Source: Rubrivivax sp.
GTDB lineage: Bacteria; Pseudomonadota; Gammaproteobacteria; Burkholderiales; Burkholderiaceae_C
Assembly (NCBI GenBank): GCA_027484825.1
Contig: JAIXSE010000001.1
Coordinates: 1-64,000, forward strand
Direction: 5' to 3'
DNA: 64,000 nucleotides
This document shows, in pieces, positions 7,594 through 16,856 of the stretch (position 1 is its first letter; every line of letters starts with the position of its first letter). Position numbers and translations under genes: made by a program. Under the pieces are notes generated by a model, which worked only from the letters and a program-made list of their open reading frames with translations, was not told the origin of the DNA and did no database searches.

Positions 7594-9768
7594 ATGATGG
7601 CCCCCATGACCGAGAAGTCTTCCGTCCCTCCTGCTGATAGCGCCCCGACTAACGGCCCATCCCCCGCTCGAGCCGCCCTGGCCGACGCCATGGAGCTGCT
7701 GGCGTCGATGCGATTCGCCATCTCCCTGCTGGTGGTCATCTGCATCACGGCGGTGATCGGCACGGTGGTCAAGCAGAACGAGCCGCTGAACAACTACGTC
7801 AACCAGTTTGGTCCTTTCTGGTCCGAGCTGTTTGGCCGGATGAACCTCTACACCGTCTACAGCGCCTGGTGGTTCCTGCTGATGATGGGCTTCCTGGTGG
7901 TCTCCACCAGCCTGTGCGTCGCCCGTCACACGCCCAAGATCCTGCGGGACTTCCGCAACTACAAGGAATCGGTGCGGGAGCAGTCCCTGCAAGCCTTCCG
8001 CCTCAAGGGCCTGGGTTATCTGCATCTGGGCCCCGAGGCCTCGCTGCAGCAGCTCAATGCCTGGCTGTCCGCCCACGGCTGGCGGGCCCGCGCCCAGGTG
8101 CGCAATACCGGGGTGATGATCGGCGCCAAGAAGGGGTCCGCCCACAAGGTGGGCTATCTGGCGGCCCACTCCGCCATTGTGCTGATCTGCCTGGGTGGCC
8201 TGTTCGACGGTGACCTGCTGGTGCGGGTGGTCATGTGGGCCCAGGGCAAGTCCATCTACCAGGGCGCCGACCTCAACCTGATGGCGCCGGAGAACCGGCT
8301 CGGCCCGGGCAACCCGAGCTTCCGCGGCAATCTCTTCGTGCCCGAAGGCAGCCGCAGCGCCGCGGCCATTCTGAACATGCCCTCCGGCGTCGTGCTGCAG
8401 GAGCTGCCGTTCGAGGTGGAGCTCAAGAAGTTCAAGGTCGAGTATTACGAGACCGGCATGCCCAAGCTGTTTGCCAGCGACATCGTCATCCACGACCGGG
8501 AAACGGGCGCCACCCAGGCCGCCACCGTCAAGGTCAATGAGCCGGTGACCTATCGCGGCATGACGCTCTATCAAAGCAGCTTTGAGGACGGCGGCTCCGA
8601 GCTCAAGCTGCGCATGCGCAACCTCTCCGGCAATGACGAAGTCGATCTCACCGGCAAGATCGGTGGCGCCATCCAGATGGGACAGGGCGCCGACAAGTCC
8701 ACCCTGGAGTTCTCCGACCTGCGGGTGATCAACGTGGAAAACCTCGGCGGTGCGGCCGCGGGAGGCGCCGGTGCCAGCGACGCCGCCACCGATGTGCGCC
8801 GCGTCGATCTGGTTGGCCGCCTGGAGCAGCATCTGGGTGCGGGCGTGAGCGTGGGCGCCAAGAAGACGCTGCGCAATGTCGGCCCCTCCTTCAGCTACAA
8901 GATCCGCGACGCCAGCGGGCAGGCCCGCGAATACAACAACTACATGCTGCCGCTGGAACTGGAAGGCCAGCGGGTGTTCCTGCTGGGCGTGCGCGAGGCC
9001 ACCAGCGAAGGCTTCCGCTATCTGCGGGTGCCGGTGGATGCGCAGGACAGCATGGAGGCCTGGCTGTCGATGCGACGGGCCCTGGCCGACCCGGCCCAGC
9101 GCAGCCGTGCCGCCCGCCGCTATGCCGAAGCCGCCGCGCCCAGCGACAACGCCCGGACCCGCGAACAGCTCGAAGCCACCAGCCTGCGGGTGCTGACGCT
9201 GTTCGCCGGCGCGGAAGGCCTGCAGGTCAACAGCCCGGCCCAAGGCGCCTCGATCGGCGGTCTGCCCGCCCTGTCGGACTTCGTCGAGAAGGAAGTGCCG
9301 CAGGCCGAACGCCCCCGGGTGTCCGAAGTGCTGCTGCGCATCCTCAACGGCAGCCTGTTCGAGCTCTACAAGCAGGCCCAGCAGCAGCAGGGTCAGCCCG
9401 TGCCCGAACCCGGCCCGCAGACCCAGGCCTTCATGACGCAGGCGGTGCTGTCGCTGTCGGACGCCATGTTCTATCCCTCTCCGATGGTGCTGCAGCTGCA
9501 GGACTTCAAACAGGTGCAGGCCAGTGTGTTCCAGGTGACCCGTGCGCCGGGCCGAACCCTGGTCTATGCCGGCGCCGTCTTGCTCATCATCGGCGTGTTT
9601 GCGATGCTCTACATTCGGGAACGCAGGCTCTGGATCTGGCTGGAATCGGCGCCGGGCCGAGCCGAACAGACCCGCGTTCGCATGGCCATGTCCAGCAACC
9701 GGGACACGCCTGATCTGCCCACGGAATTTGAAGCGCTCAAGCGGCAGTTGCTGCATGAGGAGGCCTGA
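7594..9768 (+). CDS. resB: Cytochrome c biogenesis protein ResB
   Basis: System II cytochrome c maturation protein (Ccs1/ResB), which with CcsA/CcsB moves haem across the membrane and joins it to apocytochrome CxxCH motifs. Recognisable parts are the first membrane helix after MELLASMRFAISLLVV, a second helix near AWWFLLMMGFLVV, a third near GYLAAHSAIVLICLGG, a long periplasmic domain, and a final helix near residues 660-680. Candidate ATG starts at 7594, 7597 and 7606 all give the short cytoplasmic leader typical of the family; no start has a strong ribosome-binding site, and an in-frame start at 7498 seems too long. It is followed by ccsB after 3 nt. Confidence 0.94.
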   Translation: MMAPMTEKSSVPPADSAPTNGPSPARAALADAMELLASMRFAISLLVVICITAVIGTVVKQNEPLNNYVNQFGPFWSELFGRMNLYTVYSAWWFLLMMGFLVVSTSLCVARHTPKILRDFRNYKESVREQSLQAFRLKGLGYLHLGPEASLQQLNAWLSAHGWRARAQVRNTGVMIGAKKGSAHKVGYLAAHSAIVLICLGGLFDGDLLVRVVMWAQGKSIYQGADLNLMAPENRLGPGNPSFRGNLFVPEGSRSAAAILNMPSGVVLQELPFEVELKKFKVEYYETGMPKLFASDIVIHDRETGATQAATVKVNEPVTYRGMTLYQSSFEDGGSELKLRMRNLSGNDEVDLTGKIGGAIQMGQGADKSTLEFSDLRVINVENLGGAAAGGAGASDAATDVRRVDLVGRLEQHLGAGVSVGAKKTLRNVGPSFSYKIRDASGQAREYNNYMLPLELEGQRVFLLGVREATSEGFRYLRVPVDAQDSMEAWLSMRRALADPAQRSRAARRYAEAAAPSDNARTREQLEATSLRVLTLFAGAEGLQVNSPAQGASIGGLPALSDFVEKEVPQAERPRVSEVLLRILNGSLFELYKQAQQQQGQPVPEPGPQTQAFMTQAVLSLSDAMFYPSPMVLQLQDFKQVQASVFQVTRAPGRTLVYAGAVLLIIGVFAMLYIRERRLWIWLESAPGRAEQTRVRMAMSSNRDTPDLPTEFEALKRQLLHEEA

Positions 9769-9771
9769 CCC

Positions 9772-11193
9772 ATGACCACCACCACCTCCACCGTCGAGAG
9801 CCGGCTGCATGCCGACACCTCCACGCTTGAATCCACCCTGGCTGCCTCCTCCCGCTCGCTCGTGGTGGGCAAGCGCGGCTGGTGGGCCGGGCGCGATCTG
9901 ACCGACTGGCTGTTCGCCGCTGTCGTGCTGCTCGGCGCCGTCTTCGCCTTCACCCGATATCAGGGCTCGATGGATGTCTACGAAAAAGGCATCTTGCTGG
10001 GCGCCACGCCGGCCCTGATCGCGCTGGGCTGGTTCTGGCGGCCGCTGCGATTGCTGTGTGTGGTGGTGGGCGCGGTCAGCCTGCTGGCCATCCAGCTGTA
10101 CCTGCGCCAGACCGACACCTTCGGCGCCGACCTCGCCGCGGCGGACAAGGTCTTCCTGCTCAAGTACATGATCTCCAGCCAGAGCGCCATCTTGTGGATG
10201 AGCGTGCTGGTGTTCATGAGCACGCTGTTCTACTGGCTGGGCTTCTTCAAGCGGGCCGGCGGCCACAGCGCCGCAGAAGCCATCGGCAGCCGGCTGGCCT
10301 GGGGCGCGGTCGGCATGGCGCTGATCGGCACCATGGTGCGCTGGTTCGAAAGCCATCAGATCGGCCCGGACATCGGCCACATTCCGGTGAGCAACCTCTA
10401 TGAGGTGTTTGTGCTGTTCACCTGGCTGACGACGCTGATGTATCTCTACTACGAGCAGCGCTTCAAAACCCGGGCACTGGGCGCCTACGTGATGCTGGTG
10501 GTCAGCGCGGCGGTGAGTTTCCTGCTCTGGTATACGGTTGCGCGCGACGCCCATGAGATCCAGCCGCTGGTCCCCGCCCTGCAGAGCTGGTGGATGAAGA
10601 TCCATGTGCCGGCGAATTTCATCGGCTATGGCAGCTTCTCGCTGGCGGCCATGGTGGCCCTGGCCACCTTACTCAAGACGGCCCCGCCGCGCAGCCTCTT
10701 CATCGGCCTGATCGGCGTGCCGGTGGGCCTGGTGCTGGTGCTGCTGGCCTTCCGCGCCGGCGCCACGCTCACCCCCGAGACAGTCGCCGGCCTGGACGGC
10801 TGGGCCGGCAAGATGGCCGGTGTGGCGGTGTTCCTGGCGCTGTGCGTGGCCCTGCGCGGCCCGCTGACCGCCCGGCTGCCTTCGCTCGAGTCCCTGGATG
10901 ACCTGATGTACAAGGCCATCGCGCTGGGTTTTGCCTTCTTCACCGTCGCCACCATCCTGGGCGCCTTCTGGGCTGCGGAAGCCTGGGGCGGCTACTGGAG
11001 CTGGGACCCGAAGGAAACCTGGGCCCTGATCGTCTGGCTGAACTATGCCGCCTGGCTGCACATGCGCCTGATGAAGGGCCTGCGCGGGGTGATCTCCGCC
11101 TGGTGGGCCCTGATCGGCCTGCTGGTCACCACCTTCGCCTTCCTCGGCGTGAACATGTTCCTCTCCGGCCTGCATTCCTACGGAACGCTGTGA
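9772..11193 (+). CDS. ccsB: Cytochrome c biogenesis protein CcsB/CcsA (haem handling)
   Basis: Polytopic membrane protein of 473 residues and partner of ResB in System II cytochrome c maturation. The tryptophan-rich WWD-type haem-handling motif is present near the C-terminus (WGGYWSWDPKETWALIVW, about residues 402-420), and conserved His residues lie in flanking helices. The first 35 residues are hydrophilic and Ser/Thr-rich, making it longer than the roughly 400 residues common in the family. The start is 3 nt after resB, so the pair is surely co-translated. A stretch of about 100 bp without a gene separates it from msrP. Confidence 0.95.
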   Translation: MTTTTSTVESRLHADTSTLESTLAASSRSLVVGKRGWWAGRDLTDWLFAAVVLLGAVFAFTRYQGSMDVYEKGILLGATPALIALGWFWRPLRLLCVVVGAVSLLAIQLYLRQTDTFGADLAAADKVFLLKYMISSQSAILWMSVLVFMSTLFYWLGFFKRAGGHSAAEAIGSRLAWGAVGMALIGTMVRWFESHQIGPDIGHIPVSNLYEVFVLFTWLTTLMYLYYEQRFKTRALGAYVMLVVSAAVSFLLWYTVARDAHEIQPLVPALQSWWMKIHVPANFIGYGSFSLAAMVALATLLKTAPPRSLFIGLIGVPVGLVLVLLAFRAGATLTPETVAGLDGWAGKMAGVAVFLALCVALRGPLTARLPSLESLDDLMYKAIALGFAFFTVATILGAFWAAEAWGGYWSWDPKETWALIVWLNYAAWLHMRLMKGLRGVISAWWALIGLLVTTFAFLGVNMFLSGLHSYGTL

Positions 11194-11289
11194 TTTCGGT
11201 CGGATTTAAGGCCCGGCTCAGGCATCTCGGGGGCGGATGACGTAAGGTGCGGGCATCCGCCCATCCCGGGCGAGCTGGAGAGCTTGGCC

Positions 11290-12279
11290 ATGCATTTTCT
11301 GCGTCAGCGACACGGACCGCACATCCCGTCATCCGAGATCACCCCGCGTGCTGTCCATGACAGCCGCCGCGACTGGCTCAAGTCTGCGGGCGCGCTTGGC
11401 ATCGCCGGCCTGGGCGCTGGTCTCGGCCTGGACGCTGCGGCGCAGACCGCCGGCCCTGGCAAGCTGGCCAAGCTGCCGGGGGCACGCAGCAACGTGGCAG
11501 GCGCCATGGCCATGGACAAGCTGACGCGCTATGAGGACGTCACCTCCTACAACAACTACTACGAATTCGGCACCGACAAGAGCGATCCGGCCCAGAACGC
11601 GCATACGCTGAAGACGCGCCCCTGGACGGTCGCCATCGAAGGTGAATGCGCCAAACCGGGCCGCTTCGGCATTGAAGACCTGCTCAAGCTGGCGCCGATG
11701 GAAGAGCGCATCTACCGGCTTCGCTGCGTGGAAGGCTGGTCCATGGTCATCCCCTGGGAAGGCTATTCACTGGCCGAGCTGCTGAAGAAGGCGGAACCCA
11801 CCAGCAAGGCCAAGTATGTGGAGTTCACCACCCTGGCCGACAAGGCCCAGATGCCTGGCGTGCGCTCCGGCGTGCTGGACTGGCCCTACATCGAAGGCCT
11901 GCGCATCGACGAAGCCATGCATCCGCTGACGCTGATGGCCTTTGGCCTCTACGGCGAGGTGCTGCCCAACCAGAACGGGGCCCCGCTGCGCCTCGTCGTG
12001 CCCTGGAAATACGGCTTCAAGTCGGCCAAGTCGATTGTCAAGATCCGCTTCACCGAGCAGCAGCCGGTGAGCAGCTGGACCAAGGCGGCCCAGCAGGAAT
12101 ACGGCTTCTTCTCCAACGTGAATCCCAAGGTGGACCATCCGCGCTGGAGCCAGGCCACTGAGCGGCGCATCGGCGAAGACGGCTTCTTTGCGAAGAAGCG
12201 ACCGACGCTGATGTTCAACGGCTATGAATCGCAGGTGGGCCAGCTCTACGCCGGCATGGACCTGAAGAAGTTCTACTGA
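11290..12279 (+). CDS. msrP: Protein-methionine-sulfoxide reductase catalytic subunit MsrP
   Basis: Periplasmic molybdoenzyme (formerly YedY) that reduces oxidised methionine in envelope proteins. A twin-arginine signal ([10 protein letters not shown]) begins near residue 25, and the molybdenum-coordinating Cys146 sits in LRCVEGWSM. The mature part is complete and ends with the family-typical [10 protein letters not shown]. The ATG at 11290 is preferred because GGAG (11277-11280) lies 9 nt upstream; a TTG two codons earlier is possible but too close to the ribosome-binding site. It forms an operon with msrQ, its membrane electron donor. Confidence 0.96.
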   Translation: MHFLRQRHGPHIPSSEITPRAVHDSRRDWLKSAGALGIAGLGAGLGLDAAAQTAGPGKLAKLPGARSNVAGAMAMDKLTRYEDVTSYNNYYEFGTDKSDPAQNAHTLKTRPWTVAIEGECAKPGRFGIEDLLKLAPMEERIYRLRCVEGWSMVIPWEGYSLAELLKKAEPTSKAKYVEFTTLADKAQMPGVRSGVLDWPYIEGLRIDEAMHPLTLMAFGLYGEVLPNQNGAPLRLVVPWKYGFKSAKSIVKIRFTEQQPVSSWTKAAQQEYGFFSNVNPKVDHPRWSQATERRIGEDGFFAKKRPTLMFNGYESQVGQLYAGMDLKKFY

Positions 12280-12295
12280 GCGGACGGAGCCGATC

Positions 12296-12946
12296 TTGAC
12301 GATGTCCGCGCCTGCGCGCCCGGCCCGCGCCGCCCGTCATCCGCTGCTGCATCCGTTGGCCAAGCCGCTGCTCTTTGTACTGTGCCTGCTGCCGCTGGCC
12401 TGGTACACCTATGGCGTGATCACCTATCAGCTGGGTGCCAATCCGGCCGAGGCGGTCATCCGCGGCCTGGGCGACTGGACCCTGCGCCTGCTGTGGATCA
12501 CGCTGGCGGTCACGCCGCTGCGGCAGTGGACCGGCCAGCCAGCGCTGGCCCGCTTCCGACGCATGCTGGGGGTGTTCACCTTCTTCTATGCGTCGCTGCA
12601 CCTGGTGGCCTACGCCTTCCTGGACATGGGGCTGGACCTGCCCGAGATCCTCAAGGACATCGCCAAGCGCCCCTTCATCCTGATGGGATTCGCCGCCTGG
12701 CTGATGCTGCTGCCGCTGGCCGCCACGTCCTTCAACCGGGCCATCAAGGCACTGGGCGCCAAGCGCTGGCAGTGGCTGCACAAGCTGGTCTACCTCATCG
12801 CCATCGTGGGCCTGATGCACTTCATCTGGATGCGGGCGGGCAAGAACAACTTTGCCGAGCCCGCGGTGTACGGTGGGATCCTCGCGGTGCTGCTCGGATG
12901 GCGGCTGTGGAAGCGGATGGGCGCAGCGAGGGCGCCCGCCCGCTAA
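12296..12946 (+). CDS. msrQ: MsrQ, haem-binding membrane subunit of the MsrPQ system
   Basis: Integral membrane b-type cytochrome (formerly YedZ, ferric-reductase-like transmembrane domain) that passes quinol electrons to MsrP. About six hydrophobic helices are visible, with conserved His residues in the FYASLHLVAY, WQWLHKLVYL and GLMHFIW segments, as expected for haem ligation. TTG at 12296 has GGAG 6 nt upstream and is annotated; ATG at 12302 is two codons later and equally possible. It starts 16 nt after msrP. Confidence 0.94.
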   Translation: MTMSAPARPARAARHPLLHPLAKPLLFVLCLLPLAWYTYGVITYQLGANPAEAVIRGLGDWTLRLLWITLAVTPLRQWTGQPALARFRRMLGVFTFFYASLHLVAYAFLDMGLDLPEILKDIAKRPFILMGFAAWLMLLPLAATSFNRAIKALGAKRWQWLHKLVYLIAIVGLMHFIWMRAGKNNFAEPAVYGGILAVLLGWRLWKRMGAARAPAR

Positions 12947-12948
12947 TC

Positions 12949-12976
12949 CACACCGCTCATCCACACCGCTCATCTG
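12949..12976. repeat. Short tandem repeat after msrQ
   Basis: Two direct copies of CCACACCGCTCAT (13 bp) followed by a degenerate third start sit between the msrQ stop and the convergent peptidase gene. This is probably simple slippage. Confidence 0.5.
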
Positions 12977-12988
12977 CACCCGTCGGCC

Positions 12989-15097
12989 TCACGGCTTGTC
13001 GGCCGGCTTGTCCGTTGGCGTGGGCCCCACGCCGATGTGGCGCTCCAGGAACTTCAGCATCTCGGTGTAGAGCTCCACCTCGTTCTCCATCGTGCCGAAG
13101 CCATGTCCCTCGGTGGGCTTGATGATCAGCACTTCCGGCGGACGGTTGGCGCGCTCCAGCGCCCGCACCATCAGCCGCGTCTGCTCCACCGGCACCCGCT
13201 GGTCCCGTGCACCGGCATACATGAACAGCGGAATGCGGGAGCGCTCCGCATGCCGTGCAGGCGCCACCTCGTCAGCCGGGCTCCAGTCGTCGCCCTTCAC
13301 CCCCAGGATCTGTTTCCATTGCTCCACCGCCGACTTCGAATACACGTAGTCCGTGGCGAGCGAGGTGTTCTGGATCTGGGGGTCACTCGGTGCCATGCCC
13401 GCGATGGCGCAGGCAAACACATCCGCCGACTTGATGGTGGCCCACAGTGCTGCCGCGCCCCCATAACTGCCGCCACTGATGCAGATACGCTTGGGATCGG
13501 CAAAGCCCTGGGCCACCGCCCACAGCGCCGCATCCTCATGATCCTCCGACATCTTCCGGCCGTACTGGCCGAAGCCGGCGTGATGGATCTTGCGCCCGAA
13601 CCCCGGGGTGATGCGGAAGTTGGGCAGCACCACCGCATACCCGCGCGAGGCCAGCAACTGCGCCTCGCGGACGCCATATCCGGCATTCGGTCCCCAGTGG
13701 TCGGCGCGCACCATCGGTCCGCCGTGAATGTGCACCACCACCGGCAACTTCTGGCCTGGCTGGTAGCTGGCGGGCAGGAAGTAGTAGGACGGAATCTCCA
13801 GCCCGTCCCGTGTCTTGAGCAGGAAGGGACGCATGGCCACCAGGGACTTCTCCCCCAGCACCGTGTTGCTCTGCACCAGTTCACGCAGGGTGCCCTTGCC
13901 GCTGTCGTAGAGGTACCAGGTGTAGGGCGAGCGGTCGCTGTAGGTGGTCACCAGCATCAGGTCGGATCGTGTTCTCTGCACGTTGACCTTCTTGCCGGGA
14001 AAGGACTTCTCCAGCTTGAGCTGCAGCCGTGCCATGCCTTCGTCGAAGAAGACATCTTCCGGCGTCTCCGCCTCGAACTGCAGGCCCAGCAGGCGATCGC
14101 TGGCGTCCCGATACATCGTACTGGCGACGCCGCCTTCATCGTCCAGGCCCAGGTCGTAGCGAGGATGACCGACCAGGATGTCCGCCAGCTTGCCGTCCGC
14201 CACGCTGTAGCGGTAGAGCGCCGACGTGTCCCGTTCCCCGCGATAGCTGACGATCAGGTCCTGGTTGTCATCGGTGAAGAAGAGCGGAGACCAGGTGTCC
14301 CGCTGGCGGCCGGTGAAACGCGCAATTTCGCGCCACGGCGCTTCGGCGGAATCGCGCAGCATCACCCGGCGGCCCTGGTCCGCATAGGGCTTGTCCTTGT
14401 CGGCCTTGTCGGCCAGCACCACCAGGCGCGGCACGCCCTTGCGGTCCTGCAGCCATTGCACCACCTCGCCCGGATGGTCCGGCGTCAGCAATTCCTGACG
14501 GCCGGTCTCGAGGTTGATGCGATAGAGGTCCTGCGCATCCACTGACCGGATGTTGCCGGCGGCGTAGATGTCGGTGTCCGAGCCCTGGACCCCGCCGCGG
14601 AAGGAGAAGCCGCGGTAGACCAGCTGCCCCCGGTTGACCTGCTCGCGGAAGGTGCCGGACAGCACGCGGGTGCGGCTGCCGTCGGCCTTGATGGCGTACA
14701 GGCCGCCGCCGTCGCCCGACTCCGGCCCGGTGGGCGCATTCAGCCGCCCCAGGGAGAACACCAGCCAGTCCGGGCCGACCCAGCGGAACCAGTAGACATC
14801 GAAGTCGCGGAAGTCGGTCAGCGGCAAAGGCTTGAGGGTGGCGTTGTCCAGCACCACCAGGTTGCGCTTCTCCCCGATGGGTGCCAGCACCGCCAGCCGC
14901 TTGCCGTCCGGCGACAAGGACGCGTTGGAATACTGGCTGTTTTGCAGATAGGCCGACACCGGCAGGGGCTGGGACTGAGTGCTTGCGGCCGCGGCGCCTG
15001 CCCAAGACGGCCCCGCCCAAGCCAGCGCAGCCCCAGCGACCGCCCAACATGCCGCAGCCCGCACGGCGCGCTGCGCCACCCAACGATCCAAGCTCAT
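12989..15097 (-). CDS. S9 family prolyl-oligopeptidase-like peptidase (exported)
   Basis: A 702-residue protein with a signal peptide (about residues 1-34), an N-terminal beta-propeller with repeated YSNASLSPDGKRLAV-type blades, and a C-terminal alpha/beta-hydrolase domain. The catalytic triad is visible: Ser544 in GGSYGG, Asp632 in GARDQRVP and His665 in EGHGF. It therefore looks like an active dipeptidyl/acylaminoacyl-type serine peptidase acting in the periplasm on short peptides. A second, longer S9 enzyme is at 25085-27790. Upstream (15098-15335) is a divergent promoter region shared with the oxidoreductase/FolB gene. Confidence 0.92.
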   Translation of the reverse strand: MSLDRWVAQRAVRAAACWAVAGAALAWAGPSWAGAAAASTQSQPLPVSAYLQNSQYSNASLSPDGKRLAVLAPIGEKRNLVVLDNATLKPLPLTDFRDFDVYWFRWVGPDWLVFSLGRLNAPTGPESGDGGGLYAIKADGSRTRVLSGTFREQVNRGQLVYRGFSFRGGVQGSDTDIYAAGNIRSVDAQDLYRINLETGRQELLTPDHPGEVVQWLQDRKGVPRLVVLADKADKDKPYADQGRRVMLRDSAEAPWREIARFTGRQRDTWSPLFFTDDNQDLIVSYRGERDTSALYRYSVADGKLADILVGHPRYDLGLDDEGGVASTMYRDASDRLLGLQFEAETPEDVFFDEGMARLQLKLEKSFPGKKVNVQRTRSDLMLVTTYSDRSPYTWYLYDSGKGTLRELVQSNTVLGEKSLVAMRPFLLKTRDGLEIPSYYFLPASYQPGQKLPVVVHIHGGPMVRADHWGPNAGYGVREAQLLASRGYAVVLPNFRITPGFGRKIHHAGFGQYGRKMSEDHEDAALWAVAQGFADPKRICISGGSYGGAAALWATIKSADVFACAIAGMAPSDPQIQNTSLATDYVYSKSAVEQWKQILGVKGDDWSPADEVAPARHAERSRIPLFMYAGARDQRVPVEQTRLMVRALERANRPPEVLIIKPTEGHGFGTMENEVELYTEMLKFLERHIGVGPTPTDKPADKP

Positions 15098-15298
15098 TCC
15101 AAACGTCCTCTCAAGTTGGCGTCCGGTTCAGCCCGGAACCGGTGAACGCGCTGGCCTGAGATTGTGGGAAGCTTGCAGGCCGGGCGCCATGCAGACAACC
15201 CCCATCGACCCACCGTGGGTAGACGTGACAGAAATCCCGGAAATCCCCCCGTCCTGGCCGCCAAAGACCGGGGCTGGTCGCATCCGCGCCTGTTCCCG

Positions 15299-15304
15299 GA
15301 TAAT
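15299..15304 (+). promoter_or_regulatory. Possible -10 element upstream of the oxidoreductase-FolB gene
   Basis: GATAAT followed by CACGG occurs 32 bp before the ATG at 15336, in the same arrangement as at 841 and 18674. The -35 region is not obvious. Confidence 0.4.
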
Positions 15305-15335
15305 CACGGGTTTTCCCCGCCGGCCACCGCCCGCC

Positions 15336-16784
15336 ATGACCGACGCTCTCCACGGTTCCAACGGCTCCAACGGTTCCCCAGTCCTCGCACCGGATCCGCT
15401 CGCCCCGCTGCCCTCACTTCCCGCCGTTCTGGACGCCGTCATCATCGGTGGCGGGCCGGCCGGCTGCAGTGCGGCCAGTTGGCTCGCCCAGCTGGGCCTG
15501 AGCGTGGCCGTGATCGAACGCGGGCCGCGCCTGTGCGGAAGTTTGCAAGCCCTCACCTATCACCAAGACTGGCTGCTGGGTCAGCCCGGTGAGAGCCTGG
15601 CGGCCCTGGGAGACCGCTACGCCGGTCATGTGCAGACCCTGCCCGGCGTGCATGTGCTGCTGCACCGCAGTGCCCACCATCTGGACTGGCAGGCCGAGCA
15701 AGGCTGGCAGATTCATCTGGACGGCGACACACCCGGCGCGGCCGCCGCCGACCATGCCTTGCGCGAGCCGCTGCGGGCCCGTGCGCTGGTGCTGGCCACC
15801 GGCCTGACGCCGCGCCACCCCGCCCCGCTCTACCCCGCCTCCGCCCGCCACGGCCGCGTGCTGGACGCCATCGAGCTGACCGCACGACGGGAGCAGTTGC
15901 CCCCGGGACGCATCCTGCTGCTGGGCGGCGGCGACAACGCGGTGGAAAACGCCCTCTTCCTGCAAGCCCACGGTCATGAGGTGACGATCTGGTCGCGCTC
16001 GGAATGGCGGGCCCAGACGCATCTGCTGCAGCAGATGGATGCGCAGCCCGGCATCCGCCGTCGCCCGGCGCAGGCCATGCCCACCGCCGTGACCGCGCAG
16101 CCGACCGGCGTGCAGGTCACGTCCAAAGCCTATGGCGACGAGTCCTTCGACCATGTGGCCGTGATGCTGGGTTACGAACCGGAGCCCTCGGCCTGGCTGC
16201 TGGTGGCCGATGCCTTGCAGCGGGCCGGTGTCACCGCCCCGTCCCAACCGTTCCGCGACGAACCCCGCTTCGGCGTGCTGGGGCTGTTCGTGGCGGGGGA
16301 TGCCAGCGCCCGCCAACATCCCTGCGTCCAGACGGCGCTGGGCGACGGCGTGGTGGCCGCCAAGCAGGTCGAGGCCTTCCTGCGCCCGCTGCGCGAAGCC
16401 CAGCCGCCGGCCAGCCTGCGTCGCAACAACCGCCAGGTGATCCACATCACCGGGCTGCGCTTCGGCGCCAATCTCGGCGTGCTGGACTTCGAACGCGAAG
16501 GCCCGCAACCGATCCAGGTGGATGCCGAAGTCAACCTCGGTGCGCAGATGATCGTCTCGCGCGACGCCGACATCGGCCATGTGCTGGACTACCGGCGGGT
16601 GCGCCTGATCATCATCGATGAATGCACCGCCGAACACACCGACCTGCTGGAAGCCCTGCTGGGCAAGCTCTGCACCCGGCTGATGAAGCTGCCGGGCGTG
16701 GTGGGCGTGCGCATCAAGGTGACCAAGCTGGAAATCTTCCCCGACTGCCAGGTGGCCATCAGCGCCGAATGCGGGCAGTGGTGA
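15336..16784 (+). CDS. Thioredoxin-reductase-like FAD oxidoreductase fused to a FolB (dihydroneopterin aldolase) domain
   Basis: One uninterrupted 482-residue frame carrying two families. Residues about 30-355 are a two-dinucleotide-fold flavoprotein: FAD loop GGGPAG (38-43), an NAD(P) loop LGGGDNAVENAL, and the C-terminal LFVAGDASARQHP FAD contact. No CxxC redox pair is present where thioredoxin reductase has one, so it resembles NAD(P)/FAD oxidoreductases of the ferredoxin-reductase-like subgroup. Residues about 365-482 match FolB of folate synthesis: GVLDFERE (Glu), LDYRRV (Tyr) and a Lys in IKVTKLEIF occupy the expected active-site positions. ttcA follows, and in other Burkholderiales a separate folB often precedes ttcA, so a gene fusion is inferred. 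The ATG start is preceded by GATAAT. Confidence 0.85.
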   Translation: MTDALHGSNGSNGSPVLAPDPLAPLPSLPAVLDAVIIGGGPAGCSAASWLAQLGLSVAVIERGPRLCGSLQALTYHQDWLLGQPGESLAALGDRYAGHVQTLPGVHVLLHRSAHHLDWQAEQGWQIHLDGDTPGAAAADHALREPLRARALVLATGLTPRHPAPLYPASARHGRVLDAIELTARREQLPPGRILLLGGGDNAVENALFLQAHGHEVTIWSRSEWRAQTHLLQQMDAQPGIRRRPAQAMPTAVTAQPTGVQVTSKAYGDESFDHVAVMLGYEPEPSAWLLVADALQRAGVTAPSQPFRDEPRFGVLGLFVAGDASARQHPCVQTALGDGVVAAKQVEAFLRPLREAQPPASLRRNNRQVIHITGLRFGANLGVLDFEREGPQPIQVDAEVNLGAQMIVSRDADIGHVLDYRRVRLIIIDECTAEHTDLLEALLGKLCTRLMKLPGVVGVRIKVTKLEIFPDCQVAISAECGQW

Positions 16785-16856
16785 CCGGAACCCGGCGCTG
16801 ACCGCGAACGGCGGCGGCGCCCCATCGGCCCGACCGATACAGAGATAGGACTGACC

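Noticed and set aside
16430..16500. Possible sequencing frameshift joining the oxidoreductase and FolB genes
   Set aside because: No stop codon, start-like ribosome-binding site or bias change is visible at the junction, so a true fusion is the simpler reading.
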